A DNA stretch of 64,000 bases from Methylophaga sp. (GTDB taxonomy: Bacteria > Pseudomonadota > Gammaproteobacteria > Nitrosococcales > Methylophagaceae). The notes under the pieces were generated by a model that worked only from the letters and a program-made list of their open reading frames with translations, did no database searches and had not been told where the DNA came from. The position numbers and the translations under genes are program-made. The stretch covers positions 237,652 through 301,651 of the forward strand of contig NZSL01000010.1 in NCBI GenBank assembly GCA_002696735.1, read 5' to 3'. This document shows, one piece after another, positions 28,098-37,765 of the stretch. The number at the start of each line of letters is the position of its first letter. The first letter of the stretch is position 1.

Positions 28098-29519
28098 ATG
28101 CCCTACTGTCAGAGTGAAGTTTTGAAAAAGCTAATTTTTCTCCTTTGCATGCTCTGCGTATTAAACGCTTGCAACTCCTCCAGTAATCAACTGGAGCAAA
28201 TCCTGGAGCGTGGTGAACTTCGTGTGGTGAGTCGCTATGGTTTGACCAGTTATTATAATAATGGTGGTGAAATGGCGGGATTTGAGTTTGAACTGGCGCA
28301 ACGGTTTGCCGATTTTCTCGGTGTTGATCTCAAAGTGACCGTTCCCGATAACCTCAGCAAAACCCTCGATATGATTGAAAACGGTCAGGCAGATATTGCT
28401 GCTGCGGGCTTAACAATAACCCGGGCCCGGCAAAACAGATTACGGTTTGGCCCAATTTATCATGAAGTCACTCAACAGCTTATTTACCGTCATGGCAGCC
28501 AGAAACCGCGAGATATCACCGAAATCAGCACCGGTCAGTTAGAAATTGTTGCTAATAGCAGCCATGCTGAACAGCTTGCTAATCTTCAACAGGAAATACC
28601 ATTGTTGTCTTGGACCGAAAACCAGACGATAGACACCAGCGGGTTACTTGAGCTGGTCCAGCTCGAACTTATTGATTACACCATCGTTGACTCTAATGAG
28701 ATGGCTGCCAGCCATAGTCTTTATCCCGAACTAAGAGTGGCTTTTGATATATCGGATCCCCAGCCATTAGCCTGGGGTATGCGTCGCAATGATGATATGA
28801 GTTTACAACTTGCGGTAAATGCTTTTTTTGAAGAAATAGAAAGTTCAGGCTATCTGGATCAATTAATTGAAAAGTATTTCGGTCATATTCGTCGTTTCGA
28901 TTATGTTGATTCGCGTGCCATTCACCGTCGTATTCAGACGCATCTCCCTCAATATGAATCCACTTTCAAAGCTGCTGCATTAGCCTATGGTTATGATTGG
29001 CGCTTTCTCGCAGCAGTTGCCTATCAGGAATCACACTGGAATCCAGATGCCGTTTCCAGTACTGGCGTACGTGGCTTGATGATGCTGACTCAAGCCACTG
29101 CAAATGAAATGGGCGTCAGCGAGCGGGAAGATCCTGAGCAGAGTATCTTTGCCGGCACAGCCTATCTGACTATTATGAAAACCCGTTTACCGGAGCGGAT
29201 CGCTGAGCCGGATCGTACCTGGTTAGCGTTAGCTGCTTATAATATTGGTATGGGGCATTTGGAAGACGCAAGAGTCTTGACGGAAAAAAATGGCGGCAAT
29301 CCTGACCGCTGGGCTGATGTTCGCGAAAACCTGCCTTTACTTGCCAAACAGAAGTGGTTCAGCCAAACACGTCATGGATATGCACGTGGCGCCGAGCCGG
29401 TGCGTTACGTCGGTAATATCCGACGTTATTACGATATTATGTTGCACCATGATGAAGTCAATCAAAATGCTTCCACCCCACCCGCTGAAATTAATGAAAC
29501 ACTTCCAGCAGCATTATAA
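28098..29519 (+). CDS. mltF: Membrane-bound lytic murein transglycosylase F
   Basis: The 473-residue protein has a lipoprotein-like signal (LCVLNAC) followed by a solute-binding-type domain (about residues 35-265; GELRVVSRYGLTSYY, GFEFELAQRFADFLGV, ADIAAAGLT). The C-terminal SLT domain (about 285-440) has the catalytic Glu in AVAYQESHWNPDA, with GVRGLMMLT and AAYNIGMGHL. It cleaves peptidoglycan with formation of 1,6-anhydromuramic acid, and the N-terminal domain is regulatory. An AGGA site precedes the ATG. Length and order match E. coli MltF. Confidence 0.95.
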   Translation: MPYCQSEVLKKLIFLLCMLCVLNACNSSSNQLEQILERGELRVVSRYGLTSYYNNGGEMAGFEFELAQRFADFLGVDLKVTVPDNLSKTLDMIENGQADIAAAGLTITRARQNRLRFGPIYHEVTQQLIYRHGSQKPRDITEISTGQLEIVANSSHAEQLANLQQEIPLLSWTENQTIDTSGLLELVQLELIDYTIVDSNEMAASHSLYPELRVAFDISDPQPLAWGMRRNDDMSLQLAVNAFFEEIESSGYLDQLIEKYFGHIRRFDYVDSRAIHRRIQTHLPQYESTFKAAALAYGYDWRFLAAVAYQESHWNPDAVSSTGVRGLMMLTQATANEMGVSEREDPEQSIFAGTAYLTIMKTRLPERIAEPDRTWLALAAYNIGMGHLEDARVLTEKNGGNPDRWADVRENLPLLAKQKWFSQTRHGYARGAEPVRYVGNIRRYYDIMLHHDEVNQNASTPPAEINETLPAAL

Positions 29520-29551
29520 AAAAGGCCGGTTGCTTTCGCTAACCGGCCTTA
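29520..29551 (-). terminator. Terminator between convergent mltF and dsbA
   Basis: AAGGCCGGTT (29522-29531) pairs with AACCGGCCTT (29541-29550). The T-run is on the minus strand, so it best serves the dsbA transcript, although the strong stem also lies directly behind the mltF stop. Confidence 0.85.
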
Positions 29552-29572
29552 CCTGCTCTAACAAAACTCGCT

Positions 29573-30214
29573 TTATTTTTCTGCTTCAACTTTTTCAATC
29601 AAATACTCAACCACATTAAGCATTTCAGTCATCCCTCCTGCCAGCGGTGCGTCAGTAAAATAACGTCCATCAACGATAATAACTGGAACACCCTGAACGC
29701 CAGATGTTTGGCTGATGATCAGTGCTTTTTTTACGTTGGTTTTGACAGTAAACGAATTCATCGTTTCAACGAATTTCTCACGATCAATCCCCTGCTCTTC
29801 AACAAAATCGAGCAAACGATCTTCAGTATCGAGACGACGCTTATCAATATGAATCGCATTAAATAATGCTTTATGCAACTTTTCAGAATCACCCGTTATT
29901 TGTGCAGCATAAAACACCCTTGCTAACTGCAACCAACTGTCACGGAAAATAGCCGGTACCTGGGTAAATTTCACATTTTCAGGCAAGGTTTCTTTCCATT
30001 GCATGATTTGTGAGTCCAAATTAAAACAATGTGGACAGGAGTACGAGAACAACTCAATGACTTCAATGTGTTCATTTGAGGTATTTTTCGCCATACGCTC
30101 AGTGGTAGGCTTGTAGTGTTCACCCTCTTTGTAGCTTGTTGAATCAGCTGACACAGACAAAGGCATTAATAATGCCGCTGTGGTGAGTAACAAAGCACGA
30201 ATTGATCTCGTCAT
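29573..30214 (-). CDS. dsbA: Thiol:disulfide interchange protein DsbA
   Basis: The start at 30214 gives 213 residues beginning MTRSIRALLLTTAALLM, with a signal peptide cut near VSADS. The upstream in-frame extension would overlap ccsA. The thioredoxin fold has the CPHC active site (LFSYSCPHCFN) with the cis-Pro loop in SGVQGVPVIIVDG. DsbA introduces disulfides into periplasmic proteins. Here it follows ccsA and resB, so it probably serves apocytochrome or cytochrome c maturation in the same operon. A 23-bp gap separates it from ccsA. Confidence 0.93.
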   Translation of the reverse strand: MTRSIRALLLTTAALLMPLSVSADSTSYKEGEHYKPTTERMAKNTSNEHIEVIELFSYSCPHCFNLDSQIMQWKETLPENVKFTQVPAIFRDSWLQLARVFYAAQITGDSEKLHKALFNAIHIDKRRLDTEDRLLDFVEEQGIDREKFVETMNSFTVKTNVKKALIISQTSGVQGVPVIIVDGRYFTDAPLAGGMTEMLNVVEYLIEKVEAEK

Positions 30215-30237
30215 TTCAATATCCTTAAATTTTTTAA

Positions 30238-31386
30238 TTACAAACTGCCATAAGAATGAAGGCCGGACAGAAACATATTGACACCCAGAAAGGCAAATAA
30301 GGTCACGAACAATCCAACAATTGCCCACCAGGCCATTGGTTTACCATTCCATCCTTTTGTCATGCGCATATGCAACCAGGCTGCGTAGTTTAGCCAGACA
30401 ATCAAAGCCCAAGTCTCTTTCGGATCCCAAGACCAGTAACCGCCCCACGCTTCAGCAGCCCACAAAGCCCCTAGAATCGTCGCCACCGTAAAAAAGGCAA
30501 AGCCCAGGGCAATGCTTTTATACATCAGATCATCCATCATTGTCAGTGGCGGCATGGCTTTGACCAACCCACTGTCCGGATTTTTTTCACTACGCCAGCT
30601 GACCAATAAATAAGCGATGCCAATCATGGCAGCCATAGCAAACGCACCGTATCCTATAAAATTGGCTGGTACATGAATTTTCATCCAGTAACTTTGTAAT
30701 GCCGGGACTAATGGCTGAATTTCGTGGGCATTACGTTCAAATGCATACCAAAGCTGAAATATCACAGCAGCAGAGATAACCAGCAAGACGAATCCACCCA
30801 GACTACGCACTTGATACCGACGTTCGTAGAACAGATACAGTAAAGCCGTTACGACAGCAAACAGAATAAAGACTTCGTAAAGATTGCTGACAGGAATGTA
30901 GCCAATATCAGCACCCATCATATGCGTTTCACGCCAGCGAACCATCAGCCCTGTCATACCAAAGGTCGTCGCAATCCAGGTAAATACGCTACCAACTTTT
31001 TCGGTATAGTCAGATCTGAAAATCAACCCACCAAAATAGGTAAATGTGGCGGCGATAAAAAATACACTCATCCACATAATGGCTGACTGGCTGGCCAGCA
31101 TGTATTTGAGCAATCCGTTAGTTTCAGCAGCCTCCAGATTGGTACCGTATAACTGCAAGGCAATTAGACTGAGCATAGCAACAGCGATAGCGTGACCGCG
31201 GAAGCCGGGCCAATGATTGCCGACAAAGCCCATGCTAATAGCCGTAAACATCAGGATTGAGACCTCATATACGTCCAGCACTTCATGATAAACAGACAAA
31301 ATACCAATGGTTGCCAGTAATAAAAGTGCATACCACCACCAGGTATGGGCAGCAGGTTTTGTCATGATTTCAGTATTCGTTGTCAT
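30238..31386 (-). CDS. ccsA: System II cytochrome c biogenesis protein CcsA (ResC)
   Basis: The 382-residue protein has eight or more membrane segments and the tryptophan-rich WWD motif AEAWGGYWSWDPKETWALIVW. Flanking conserved histidines are visible, for example in LKIHVPANFIGYGA-like (here MKIHVPANFIGYGA) and WLNYAAWLHMRM. With ResB it exports heme and attaches it to CXXCH motifs of c-type cytochromes. It lies 28 bp after resB. Confidence 0.93.
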   Translation of the reverse strand: MTTNTEIMTKPAAHTWWWYALLLLATIGILSVYHEVLDVYEVSILMFTAISMGFVGNHWPGFRGHAIAVAMLSLIALQLYGTNLEAAETNGLLKYMLASQSAIMWMSVFFIAATFTYFGGLIFRSDYTEKVGSVFTWIATTFGMTGLMVRWRETHMMGADIGYIPVSNLYEVFILFAVVTALLYLFYERRYQVRSLGGFVLLVISAAVIFQLWYAFERNAHEIQPLVPALQSYWMKIHVPANFIGYGAFAMAAMIGIAYLLVSWRSEKNPDSGLVKAMPPLTMMDDLMYKSIALGFAFFTVATILGALWAAEAWGGYWSWDPKETWALIVWLNYAAWLHMRMTKGWNGKPMAWWAIVGLFVTLFAFLGVNMFLSGLHSYGSL

Positions 31387-31414
31387 AGGTTTCTCATACT
31401 CTTTAACGCTTTCA

Positions 31415-33445
31415 TTAAGAACCTGGCTCCAGGTTGGAGTTCCCGGTTTTAGTTGCTAAAACAGTTTGTTGCTCATTGAAAAATGTATCAAACTCGCGGG
31501 CATTTCGATTTGTCGAACCTGCCAATATAATTTCCGTGTGTTCAGCACCCTCTTCCACCCATGCCCATAAGCGTCTCTGTGGAAGATAGAACAGTAAAAA
31601 CACACCGATTATCAATAGCGCACAACCGAAATACACCACATTCTTTCCTGGGGCTTTGGCAATTTGCAGGCCGGTCGATTGAACATGTTCAAAATCAGTC
31701 AGCTGCAAAAAGACCGGCGAACCGTAACGCGATAAGGTGCCAATTGTATCCACACTATCCTGTAAAAACAGTAACTGGTCGTTGGTCACAGTTTGCGGAG
31801 TAATGCCATCCATGCTGAAATAAATCCGCGCCAGCATCTCCCGTAACATGCCCAGATAAGCAGGCGCCAGATTGTCACGCTCGGCGTCAGGAAGATTGTT
31901 ATCAATGAAATCCCTGACCTCATCAAAACCACCCCTGACAAACATGGTGATCAATGTTTCGAGGGTTTGCTGCAAACTGGCTTCAAGAGCTTCATCACGT
32001 TCTGGCAACATTGCCAACGCTTCTTTCATCATCGAATTGGCAATATCTGATACCAGCTCTTCATCACGTAATAACGCTGAATAATTCAAGAACTGCTGCA
32101 AGCTGCCATCTTCATCTACAGGTAAATAGAGGTAGGCAAAGGATTCTGCAGGACTGTTACGAACACCACTTAAAAAGTATTCGCGACCATCACGCTCAAC
32201 CGGAAACATATAGTTTTCGTATTCTCTGGCTTCACCAGTCTCTGTACGTAACTTAAACGTAAAATTCGGACCAAAATCACGTAAATTTCGCTCATCTTCT
32301 TCTGTCGGATCAGGGTTGATATTAAACGGCCGGAAACTGGTCATTTCCAGCTGCATGGTTTCTTCTCCCCACAGCATTTGACGATTTTCAAATACTTTGG
32401 TTTGGATAGAAACAGGCTCAGTCCCGGCACGGCTATCAAGAGGCCATGCATCGATACTAAGCGAAGAACCACCGTCACTGAAACTGGATTGATAGATCGA
32501 GTGGCCTCGATAAATTAATGGGTGGTTTACCGCAATAGTAGATTCAAAGGGTTCCGCCAGTTGATCGTCGTGAATCACTAAATCCGATTCAAAAGATTTT
32601 GGCTGACCATTGGGATAATGTTCGATTCGGAAATCTTTTACTTCAATACGAAAAGGCAGGGCTTGCAACAAATAACCGTCACGAACCGGTAAAAAAACTA
32701 CTTCTGCCGCCTTGCCTTCCGGGATACTTACACTCCCCCTAAAACCCTGACTACCAACTGCAAGACGACTTTCTGCAGGTATTTCACGGATCGAAAGATC
32801 GCGGGTCTCAATTTTGATTTCACCGCGCCATTCGGCAAATTTTAATGGCATGTTGCTATCAAACAGACCACCAACACAGATCACCACAATGGCAATATGG
32901 GTAAACAGGTAGCCGAGACGGTTCATACCGCCACGCATTGCAGAAATTAATACAGCATCATCTTGTTTAACCGTTTGTCTACTGCGGAACCCCAGTTTTT
33001 TGAACTCGTGCTGCAAATCATTTGCTACTGAAGGCATGGTTGCATTTGATTGCCACTGAGCACTGTGATGCATAGCTTTTAAGGATTTTTTCTGCACATT
33101 AGTGCGTAACTGCCACATTTCTTTAGCCATCGCCGGAAAATGACGAATTACACAAACCGATGTGGAAATGACAAGCAATGCAAGTATGGCGATAAACCAG
33201 ATAGAACTGTAAACATCATAAAGCCCAAGCTGTTCAAATACTTCAAACCAGAAAGGACCAAATTTAATGACATAATCAGCATAGGGCTGGTTTTGCTGTA
33301 GAACAGTGCCGATAACAGAGGCAATGGCAAGTGTCAGCAATAACGTAATTGCCAACTCCATAGAGCCAAGAAATAAAAATAATCGGCGAGAGTAGCTGTT
33401 GTGGGAGTGATCTTTCGGGGTAACTTCAGACATGAAATTGCTCAA
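31415..33445 (-). CDS. resB: System II cytochrome c biogenesis protein ResB (CcsB)
   Basis: The 676-residue ResB protein has membrane segments at about residues 25-47, 85-105 and 180-200, a large periplasmic domain of around 400 residues (with NHPLIYRGHSIYQSSF, a conserved ResB stretch) and a final helix near 605-630. It is the partner of CcsA in heme delivery. The presence of System II in place of CcmA-H is a useful trait of this genome. The first gene of resB-ccsA-dsbA, it lies 61 bp downstream of the diheme cytochrome gene in the same direction. Confidence 0.93.
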   Translation of the reverse strand: MSNFMSEVTPKDHSHNSYSRRLFLFLGSMELAITLLLTLAIASVIGTVLQQNQPYADYVIKFGPFWFEVFEQLGLYDVYSSIWFIAILALLVISTSVCVIRHFPAMAKEMWQLRTNVQKKSLKAMHHSAQWQSNATMPSVANDLQHEFKKLGFRSRQTVKQDDAVLISAMRGGMNRLGYLFTHIAIVVICVGGLFDSNMPLKFAEWRGEIKIETRDLSIREIPAESRLAVGSQGFRGSVSIPEGKAAEVVFLPVRDGYLLQALPFRIEVKDFRIEHYPNGQPKSFESDLVIHDDQLAEPFESTIAVNHPLIYRGHSIYQSSFSDGGSSLSIDAWPLDSRAGTEPVSIQTKVFENRQMLWGEETMQLEMTSFRPFNINPDPTEEDERNLRDFGPNFTFKLRTETGEAREYENYMFPVERDGREYFLSGVRNSPAESFAYLYLPVDEDGSLQQFLNYSALLRDEELVSDIANSMMKEALAMLPERDEALEASLQQTLETLITMFVRGGFDEVRDFIDNNLPDAERDNLAPAYLGMLREMLARIYFSMDGITPQTVTNDQLLFLQDSVDTIGTLSRYGSPVFLQLTDFEHVQSTGLQIAKAPGKNVVYFGCALLIIGVFLLFYLPQRRLWAWVEEGAEHTEIILAGSTNRNAREFDTFFNEQQTVLATKTGNSNLEPGS

Positions 33446-33506
33446 ACATGAGCCGATGAGTTACTCCGGTGCAATCAGAATCATTGTCACCGGAGCTTAT
33501 CAGCAA

Positions 33507-34115
33507 TTAATGCAGACCGGATACATAAGCGGAAACCGCTTTAATTTCTTCCTCAGTCAACTTGGAAGCAATATCACGCATCATTCCATTAGGATCGTTA
33601 TGACGTTCACCATTTGCAAAAGCGTGTAATTGCGATTCTGTATAGGCACGATATTGAGCAGATAGTTTCGGCCATTTCGCCGCGGGCATACCACTGCCAT
33701 TGGGACCATGGCATGCCATGCAGGCAGGCACCCCGGATTCGCTATTGCCGCCACGATAAATCTGTTTTCCCAGTTCCAGCAAGTCTTCGCTCACGGCGCC
33801 CGGCGCAGTTTCTTTGCTGGCAAAATAAGCCGCCAAATCAGCCATATCCTGTTCCGACAGGTTGGCCACCATCGGCGCCATTATGGCGTTTTTACGTTTA
33901 CCACTTTTGAATTCGACTAGCTGTTTGTAGAGGTAACTGGCATGTTGTCCAGCCAGTTTTGGGTACATATCAGAAGGACTGTTACCATCAGCACCATGAC
34001 AGGCAGCGCACACAGCTGATTTTGTTTTGCCAGCGGAAATGTCTCCTGTGGCAAAAACAAGTGGTGAACTCGATACACCCACCCCAAACACCACTGCAAA
34101 AATAAATTTTTTCAT
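33507..34115 (-). CDS. Diheme c4-type cytochrome c
   Basis: The 202-residue protein has a signal peptide ending at FATG and two cytochrome c folds. Heme sites CAACH (about residue 36) and CMACH (about 131) each have downstream Met ligand candidates (IMAPMV; MMRDIA). The repeat of KLSAQYRAY and KLAGQHASYL is typical of c4. It is expected to move electrons from the bc1 complex to a terminal oxidase in the periplasm. It is located directly upstream of the System II genes that would mature it, and divergent from engB. Confidence 0.92.
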   Translation of the reverse strand: MKKFIFAVVFGVGVSSSPLVFATGDISAGKTKSAVCAACHGADGNSPSDMYPKLAGQHASYLYKQLVEFKSGKRKNAIMAPMVANLSEQDMADLAAYFASKETAPGAVSEDLLELGKQIYRGGNSESGVPACMACHGPNGSGMPAAKWPKLSAQYRAYTESQLHAFANGERHNDPNGMMRDIASKLTEEEIKAVSAYVSGLH

Positions 34116-34200
34116 TGTCGTTCCTGGCTACTAACTTTCGGATACAAAACTTTCGGTATGCTACTCTTATTGGCACTTTTTTGCACCTGGAAAGACTGAC

Positions 34201-34815
34201 ATGTCAGAGTTATACCGAAGCGCACATTATACTGTCAGCGCCACACAATTGTCTCAACTGCCACCTGACTCAGGTTTCGAAGTAGCTTTTGCGGGCCGCT
34301 CAAATGCCGGAAAATCCAGCGCAATCAACACCATCACAGGAATCAAAGCTCTGGCGCGAATAAGTAAGACACCAGGAAGAACACAAATGATCAATTTTTT
34401 TCATCTGGACGATGAAAGAGCCATGGTAGATCTTCCCGGTTATGGTTATGCCAAAGTCCCGGAAAAGATGAAGCTTAAATGGCAAGCCACCCTGAGCAAA
34501 TATCTGGAAACGCGCCAATCGTTGCGCGGATTAATGCTGATGATGGATATTCGACATCCATTAAAAAACTTTGACCTACAAATGCTGGACTGGGCAAAAC
34601 AGGCTGAACTGCCGATTCATATTTTACTCACCAAGTCGGATAAATTGGGACGCGGTGCTGGGGGTAATGCCCTGCAACAGGTTCGTAAAGAATTAAAAGA
34701 TGCTGGGTTGGAAGCATCGGTACAATTATTCTCTTCTTTAAATCATCAGGGACGTGATGAAGCGATTCAGGTACTTGATAATTGGTTTGAATTATCGACC
34801 GCCGAACAGCAATAG
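34201..34815 (+). CDS. engB: Ribosome biogenesis GTP-binding protein EngB (YihA/YsxC)
   Basis: The 204-residue GTPase has G1 [10 protein letters not shown]3 [10 protein letters not shown] and G4 TKSDK, with SSLNHQG at the G5 position. It participates in 50S subunit assembly. Its place divergent from a cytochrome c4 gene is the same as in many pseudomonads and vibrios. The start ATG directly follows the preceding TGAC with weak spacing to AAAGA. Confidence 0.95.
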   Translation: MSELYRSAHYTVSATQLSQLPPDSGFEVAFAGRSNAGKSSAINTITGIKALARISKTPGRTQMINFFHLDDERAMVDLPGYGYAKVPEKMKLKWQATLSKYLETRQSLRGLMLMMDIRHPLKNFDLQMLDWAKQAELPIHILLTKSDKLGRGAGGNALQQVRKELKDAGLEASVQLFSSLNHQGRDEAIQVLDNWFELSTAEQQ

Positions 34816-35023
34816 AATATTTTTCTTTCTGTTCGCTGAAAATTTATGCTTCAGGTGATGGCAGATGTCATCACTCTCTGCTAACGTTTACGGCATTGGG
34901 ACATGCAGTGCTAACATAACATTTCCAGTTCAATGCTGAACCTGCCGCTTAATGGCAATGTTGCCAGAGCTGGTTCCCTATCCCCGATTTTTTCCATAAC
35001 GATGCCCATTCAAGGATTCCGCT

Positions 35024-37531
35024 ATGACGCCAAGATATACTCCGATTACCACCCCGCTGCCTGAACTTTATCAGACATCAAAACTGGGGATGAATACGCT
35101 TGCATTAACTGAGGATTTCAAACGCTATTTCGGTATTTACCTTGGTCAGGACAAGGGCTGTGCTTCAGGTCATTACCTGTATGCAGCTATGGCCCATACA
35201 CTGCGTGACCGGCTGTTTGAAAGAATGAAAAATACCAAACACACCTATGCCGATTCGCGCTGCAAACAGGCTTATTACCTGTCCATGGAATTTTTAATGG
35301 GCCGCGCCACCGGCAATGCCGCTTTAAACCTTGGCATTGAAGAACCGTTGAAAAAAGCGCTGGTCAATCTGGGACTCGAATATGAAGAACTTGCCGAATT
35401 TGAACATGATGCCGGTTTGGGTAATGGGGGGCTAGGTCGTCTGGCTGCATGTTTTATTGATAGCTGTGCCACCCTGCAACTACCGGTTACGGGATATGGC
35501 TTGCGTTATGAATACGGCATGTTCCAACAAAAAATTGAAAATGGCCGCCAACAGGAAATGCCGGATCACTGGTTGCGTGATGGTAATCCATGGGAATTGG
35601 AACGGCCTGAATACACTCAACGTGTCAAATTTGGTGGACATACCGAGTTACATCGTAACAGTAGTGGTCAAATGGAAATTCAGTGGGTTGATACCAATGA
35701 TGTACTGGCTGTTCCCTATGACTTACCTATTCCCGGCTATCAGAATGGCACCGTCAATCGTTTGCGGTTGTGGAAAGCAGCGGCTACCGATGAGTTTAAC
35801 CTAGAAGATTTTAATGCCGGTTCGTATACAGAAGCGGTTGCAGCGAAAAATGAAGCTGAAAATATCAGCATGGTTTTGTACCCAAACGATGCCAGTGAAA
35901 ATGGTAAAGAGTTACGTTTACGCCAACAGTATTTCCTGGCCTCAGCCAGTCTGCAGGATATTCTGGATTACTGGGTGACGACTCATGATGGCAACTTTGA
36001 AAATTTTGCCGATAAAAACGTCTTTCAACTTAACGATACTCATCCTACTGTTGCCGTTGCAGAACTGATGCGCCTGCTTATGGATGAACATCAATTAGGC
36101 TGGGATAAAGCCTGGCAAATCACCACCAAAACTATGGCCTACACCAACCATACTTTGTTACCCGAAGCACTGGAACGATGGCCGGCAAACCTGTTTGGTC
36201 GTCTACTGCCTCGCATTCTGGAAATAATTTACGAAATCAATGCCCGATTCCTCAGGGAAGTGGCTAATCATTGGCCTGGCGATAAAGAGCGGCTGGCACG
36301 TATGTCTATTATTGAAGAAGGTGCCCAGCAACAGGTCCGAATGGCTCATTTGGCCATTATCGGTAGTTTTTCCGTCAATGGTGTTGCAGCCTTACATTCT
36401 GAATTACTGAAAAAAGGCTTGTTTGCTGACTTCTATCAGTTATGGCCGGAAAAATTTAACAACAAAACTAACGGTGTGACCCAACGCCGCTGGATGGCCT
36501 GGTGTAATCCGGTGTTAAGTCAACTGATTAGCGAAACCATTGGGGATAAATGGATTACCCGCCTTAATGAGCTGGAAAACCTCGCTCCACTGGCCCATGA
36601 CAAAGATTTTCAGAAAGCCTGGCACGAAGCTAAATATGAGAATAAAAAACGTTTAGCGGCATTAGTCGAAAAACAATGTGGCGTGGTGTTTAACCCGGAA
36701 GCCATGTTTGATATTCAGGTGAAACGCATTCATGAATATAAACGCCAACTATTAAATGTTTTGCATGTCATTCATCTTTACGATCAGATTAAACGCGGTA
36801 AAACCGAGGGATTACCCAAACGCTGTGTTTTGTTTGGTGGTAAGGCAGCCCCGGGTTATGTCATGGCAAAACAAATCATCAAGCTGATTAATAATGTTGC
36901 TGATGTTGTAAACAACGATCCAGATGTGGGCGATTGGCTGAAAGTTGTTTTTTTCCCCAACTATCAGGTTTCTGTAATGGAAGTCATATGCCCCGCAGCA
37001 GATTTATCGGAACAGATTTCTACAGCCGGTAAAGAGGCTTCCGGTACCGGCAATATGAAATTTATGATGAATGGTGCTATTACCATTGGTACGCTGGATG
37101 GGGCAAATATCGAAATTCGCGAAGAAGTTGGTGATGATAACTTTTTCCTGTTTGGTTTATCTGAAGAAGAAGTTGCAGAAAATCGAGGGCATTATAATCC
37201 ACAGTCTATTATTGAGAATGATGCTGATTTGAAACGCGTGGTGGACTTATTAACCGGCGGCCATTTCAATCAGTTTGAGCCGGGCTGCTTCGATAACATT
37301 ATTAATGCCTTTACCAGTTCAAATGACCCCTGGATGACCGTAGCCGATTTCCGCAGTTATATAGATGCTCAGAAACAGGCCGGACAGGCTTATCTGGATA
37401 AAGAGCGCTGGACAGCTATGAGTATTATCAATGCAGCTAACAGCGGTAAATTTTCAACTGACAGAACCATGGAAGAATACAATCAGGGTATCTGGAAGCT
37501 GGAAAAAATTGCGCCACATCCAGATAGCTGA
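35024..37531 (+). CDS. glgP: Glycogen/starch/alpha-glucan phosphorylase
   Basis: The 835-residue protein is full length for the GT35 family. Visible landmarks are YYLSMEFLMGR, EHDAGLGNGGLGRLAACF, NDTHPTVAVAELMR, KTNGVTQRRWM and the pyridoxal-phosphate lysine motif EASGTGNMKFMMNGA. It releases glucose 1-phosphate from glycogen. No other glycogen gene lies within the window. It has its own 5' region of about 200 bp and ends at a hairpin terminator. Confidence 0.97.
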   Translation: MTPRYTPITTPLPELYQTSKLGMNTLALTEDFKRYFGIYLGQDKGCASGHYLYAAMAHTLRDRLFERMKNTKHTYADSRCKQAYYLSMEFLMGRATGNAALNLGIEEPLKKALVNLGLEYEELAEFEHDAGLGNGGLGRLAACFIDSCATLQLPVTGYGLRYEYGMFQQKIENGRQQEMPDHWLRDGNPWELERPEYTQRVKFGGHTELHRNSSGQMEIQWVDTNDVLAVPYDLPIPGYQNGTVNRLRLWKAAATDEFNLEDFNAGSYTEAVAAKNEAENISMVLYPNDASENGKELRLRQQYFLASASLQDILDYWVTTHDGNFENFADKNVFQLNDTHPTVAVAELMRLLMDEHQLGWDKAWQITTKTMAYTNHTLLPEALERWPANLFGRLLPRILEIIYEINARFLREVANHWPGDKERLARMSIIEEGAQQQVRMAHLAIIGSFSVNGVAALHSELLKKGLFADFYQLWPEKFNNKTNGVTQRRWMAWCNPVLSQLISETIGDKWITRLNELENLAPLAHDKDFQKAWHEAKYENKKRLAALVEKQCGVVFNPEAMFDIQVKRIHEYKRQLLNVLHVIHLYDQIKRGKTEGLPKRCVLFGGKAAPGYVMAKQIIKLINNVADVVNNDPDVGDWLKVVFFPNYQVSVMEVICPAADLSEQISTAGKEASGTGNMKFMMNGAITIGTLDGANIEIREEVGDDNFFLFGLSEEEVAENRGHYNPQSIIENDADLKRVVDLLTGGHFNQFEPGCFDNIINAFTSSNDPWMTVADFRSYIDAQKQAGQAYLDKERWTAMSIINAANSGKFSTDRTMEEYNQGIWKLEKIAPHPDS

Positions 37532-37547
37532 TACCGGATAGAAAAAC

Positions 37548-37596
37548 CCCACTGTCATTAACCATATAGGTGTATTGGCAGTGGGTTTCTATTTTT
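37548..37596 (+). terminator. Terminator of glgP
   Basis: CCCACTGTCA (37548-37557) pairs with TGGCAGTGGG (37575-37584), with one G-T pair, and ATTTTT follows at 37591-37596. The loop of 17 bases is longer than normal. Confidence 0.7.
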
Positions 37597-37623
37597 CCTG
37601 TGGTTTAAGACAAGCAAAGTCCG

Positions 37624-37629
37624 TATAAT
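37624..37629 (+). promoter_or_regulatory. -10 element of the tRNA-Arg gene
   Basis: A perfect TATAAT lies 24 bp before the tRNA 5' end, followed by a GC-rich stretch (CGCGC). No good -35 hexamer is seen at 16-18 bp, where the sequence is TGGTTT. A stable RNA promoter is inferred. Confidence 0.6.
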
Positions 37630-37653
37630 TCGCGCTGTCAGCAATCACACAAA

Positions 37654-37730
37654 GCGCCTGTAGCTCAGTTGGATAGAGTGTCGGTTTCCGAAGCCGAAGG
37701 TCACAGGTTCAATTCCTGTCAGGCGCACCA
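37654..37730 (+). tRNA. tRNA-Arg (anticodon CCG)
   Basis: The 77-nt cloverleaf has the acceptor arm GCGCCTG / CAGGCGC, a D-arm with TAGCTCAGTTGGATAGAG, an anticodon arm TCGGT-TTCCGAA-GCCGA and a T-arm with GGTTCAATTCC. The CCA end is encoded. The loop TTCCGAA places CCG at positions 34-36, reading the CGG arginine codon. Confidence 0.96.
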
Positions 37731-37765
37731 ATTTTTACTTAACTCTCTTCTCTGGCCACGCGTTA

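Noticed and set aside
34816..35023. Gap before glgP examined for a small gene or RNA
   Set aside because: No frame with a ribosome site, no tRNA-like fold and no strong hairpin with a T-run were seen.
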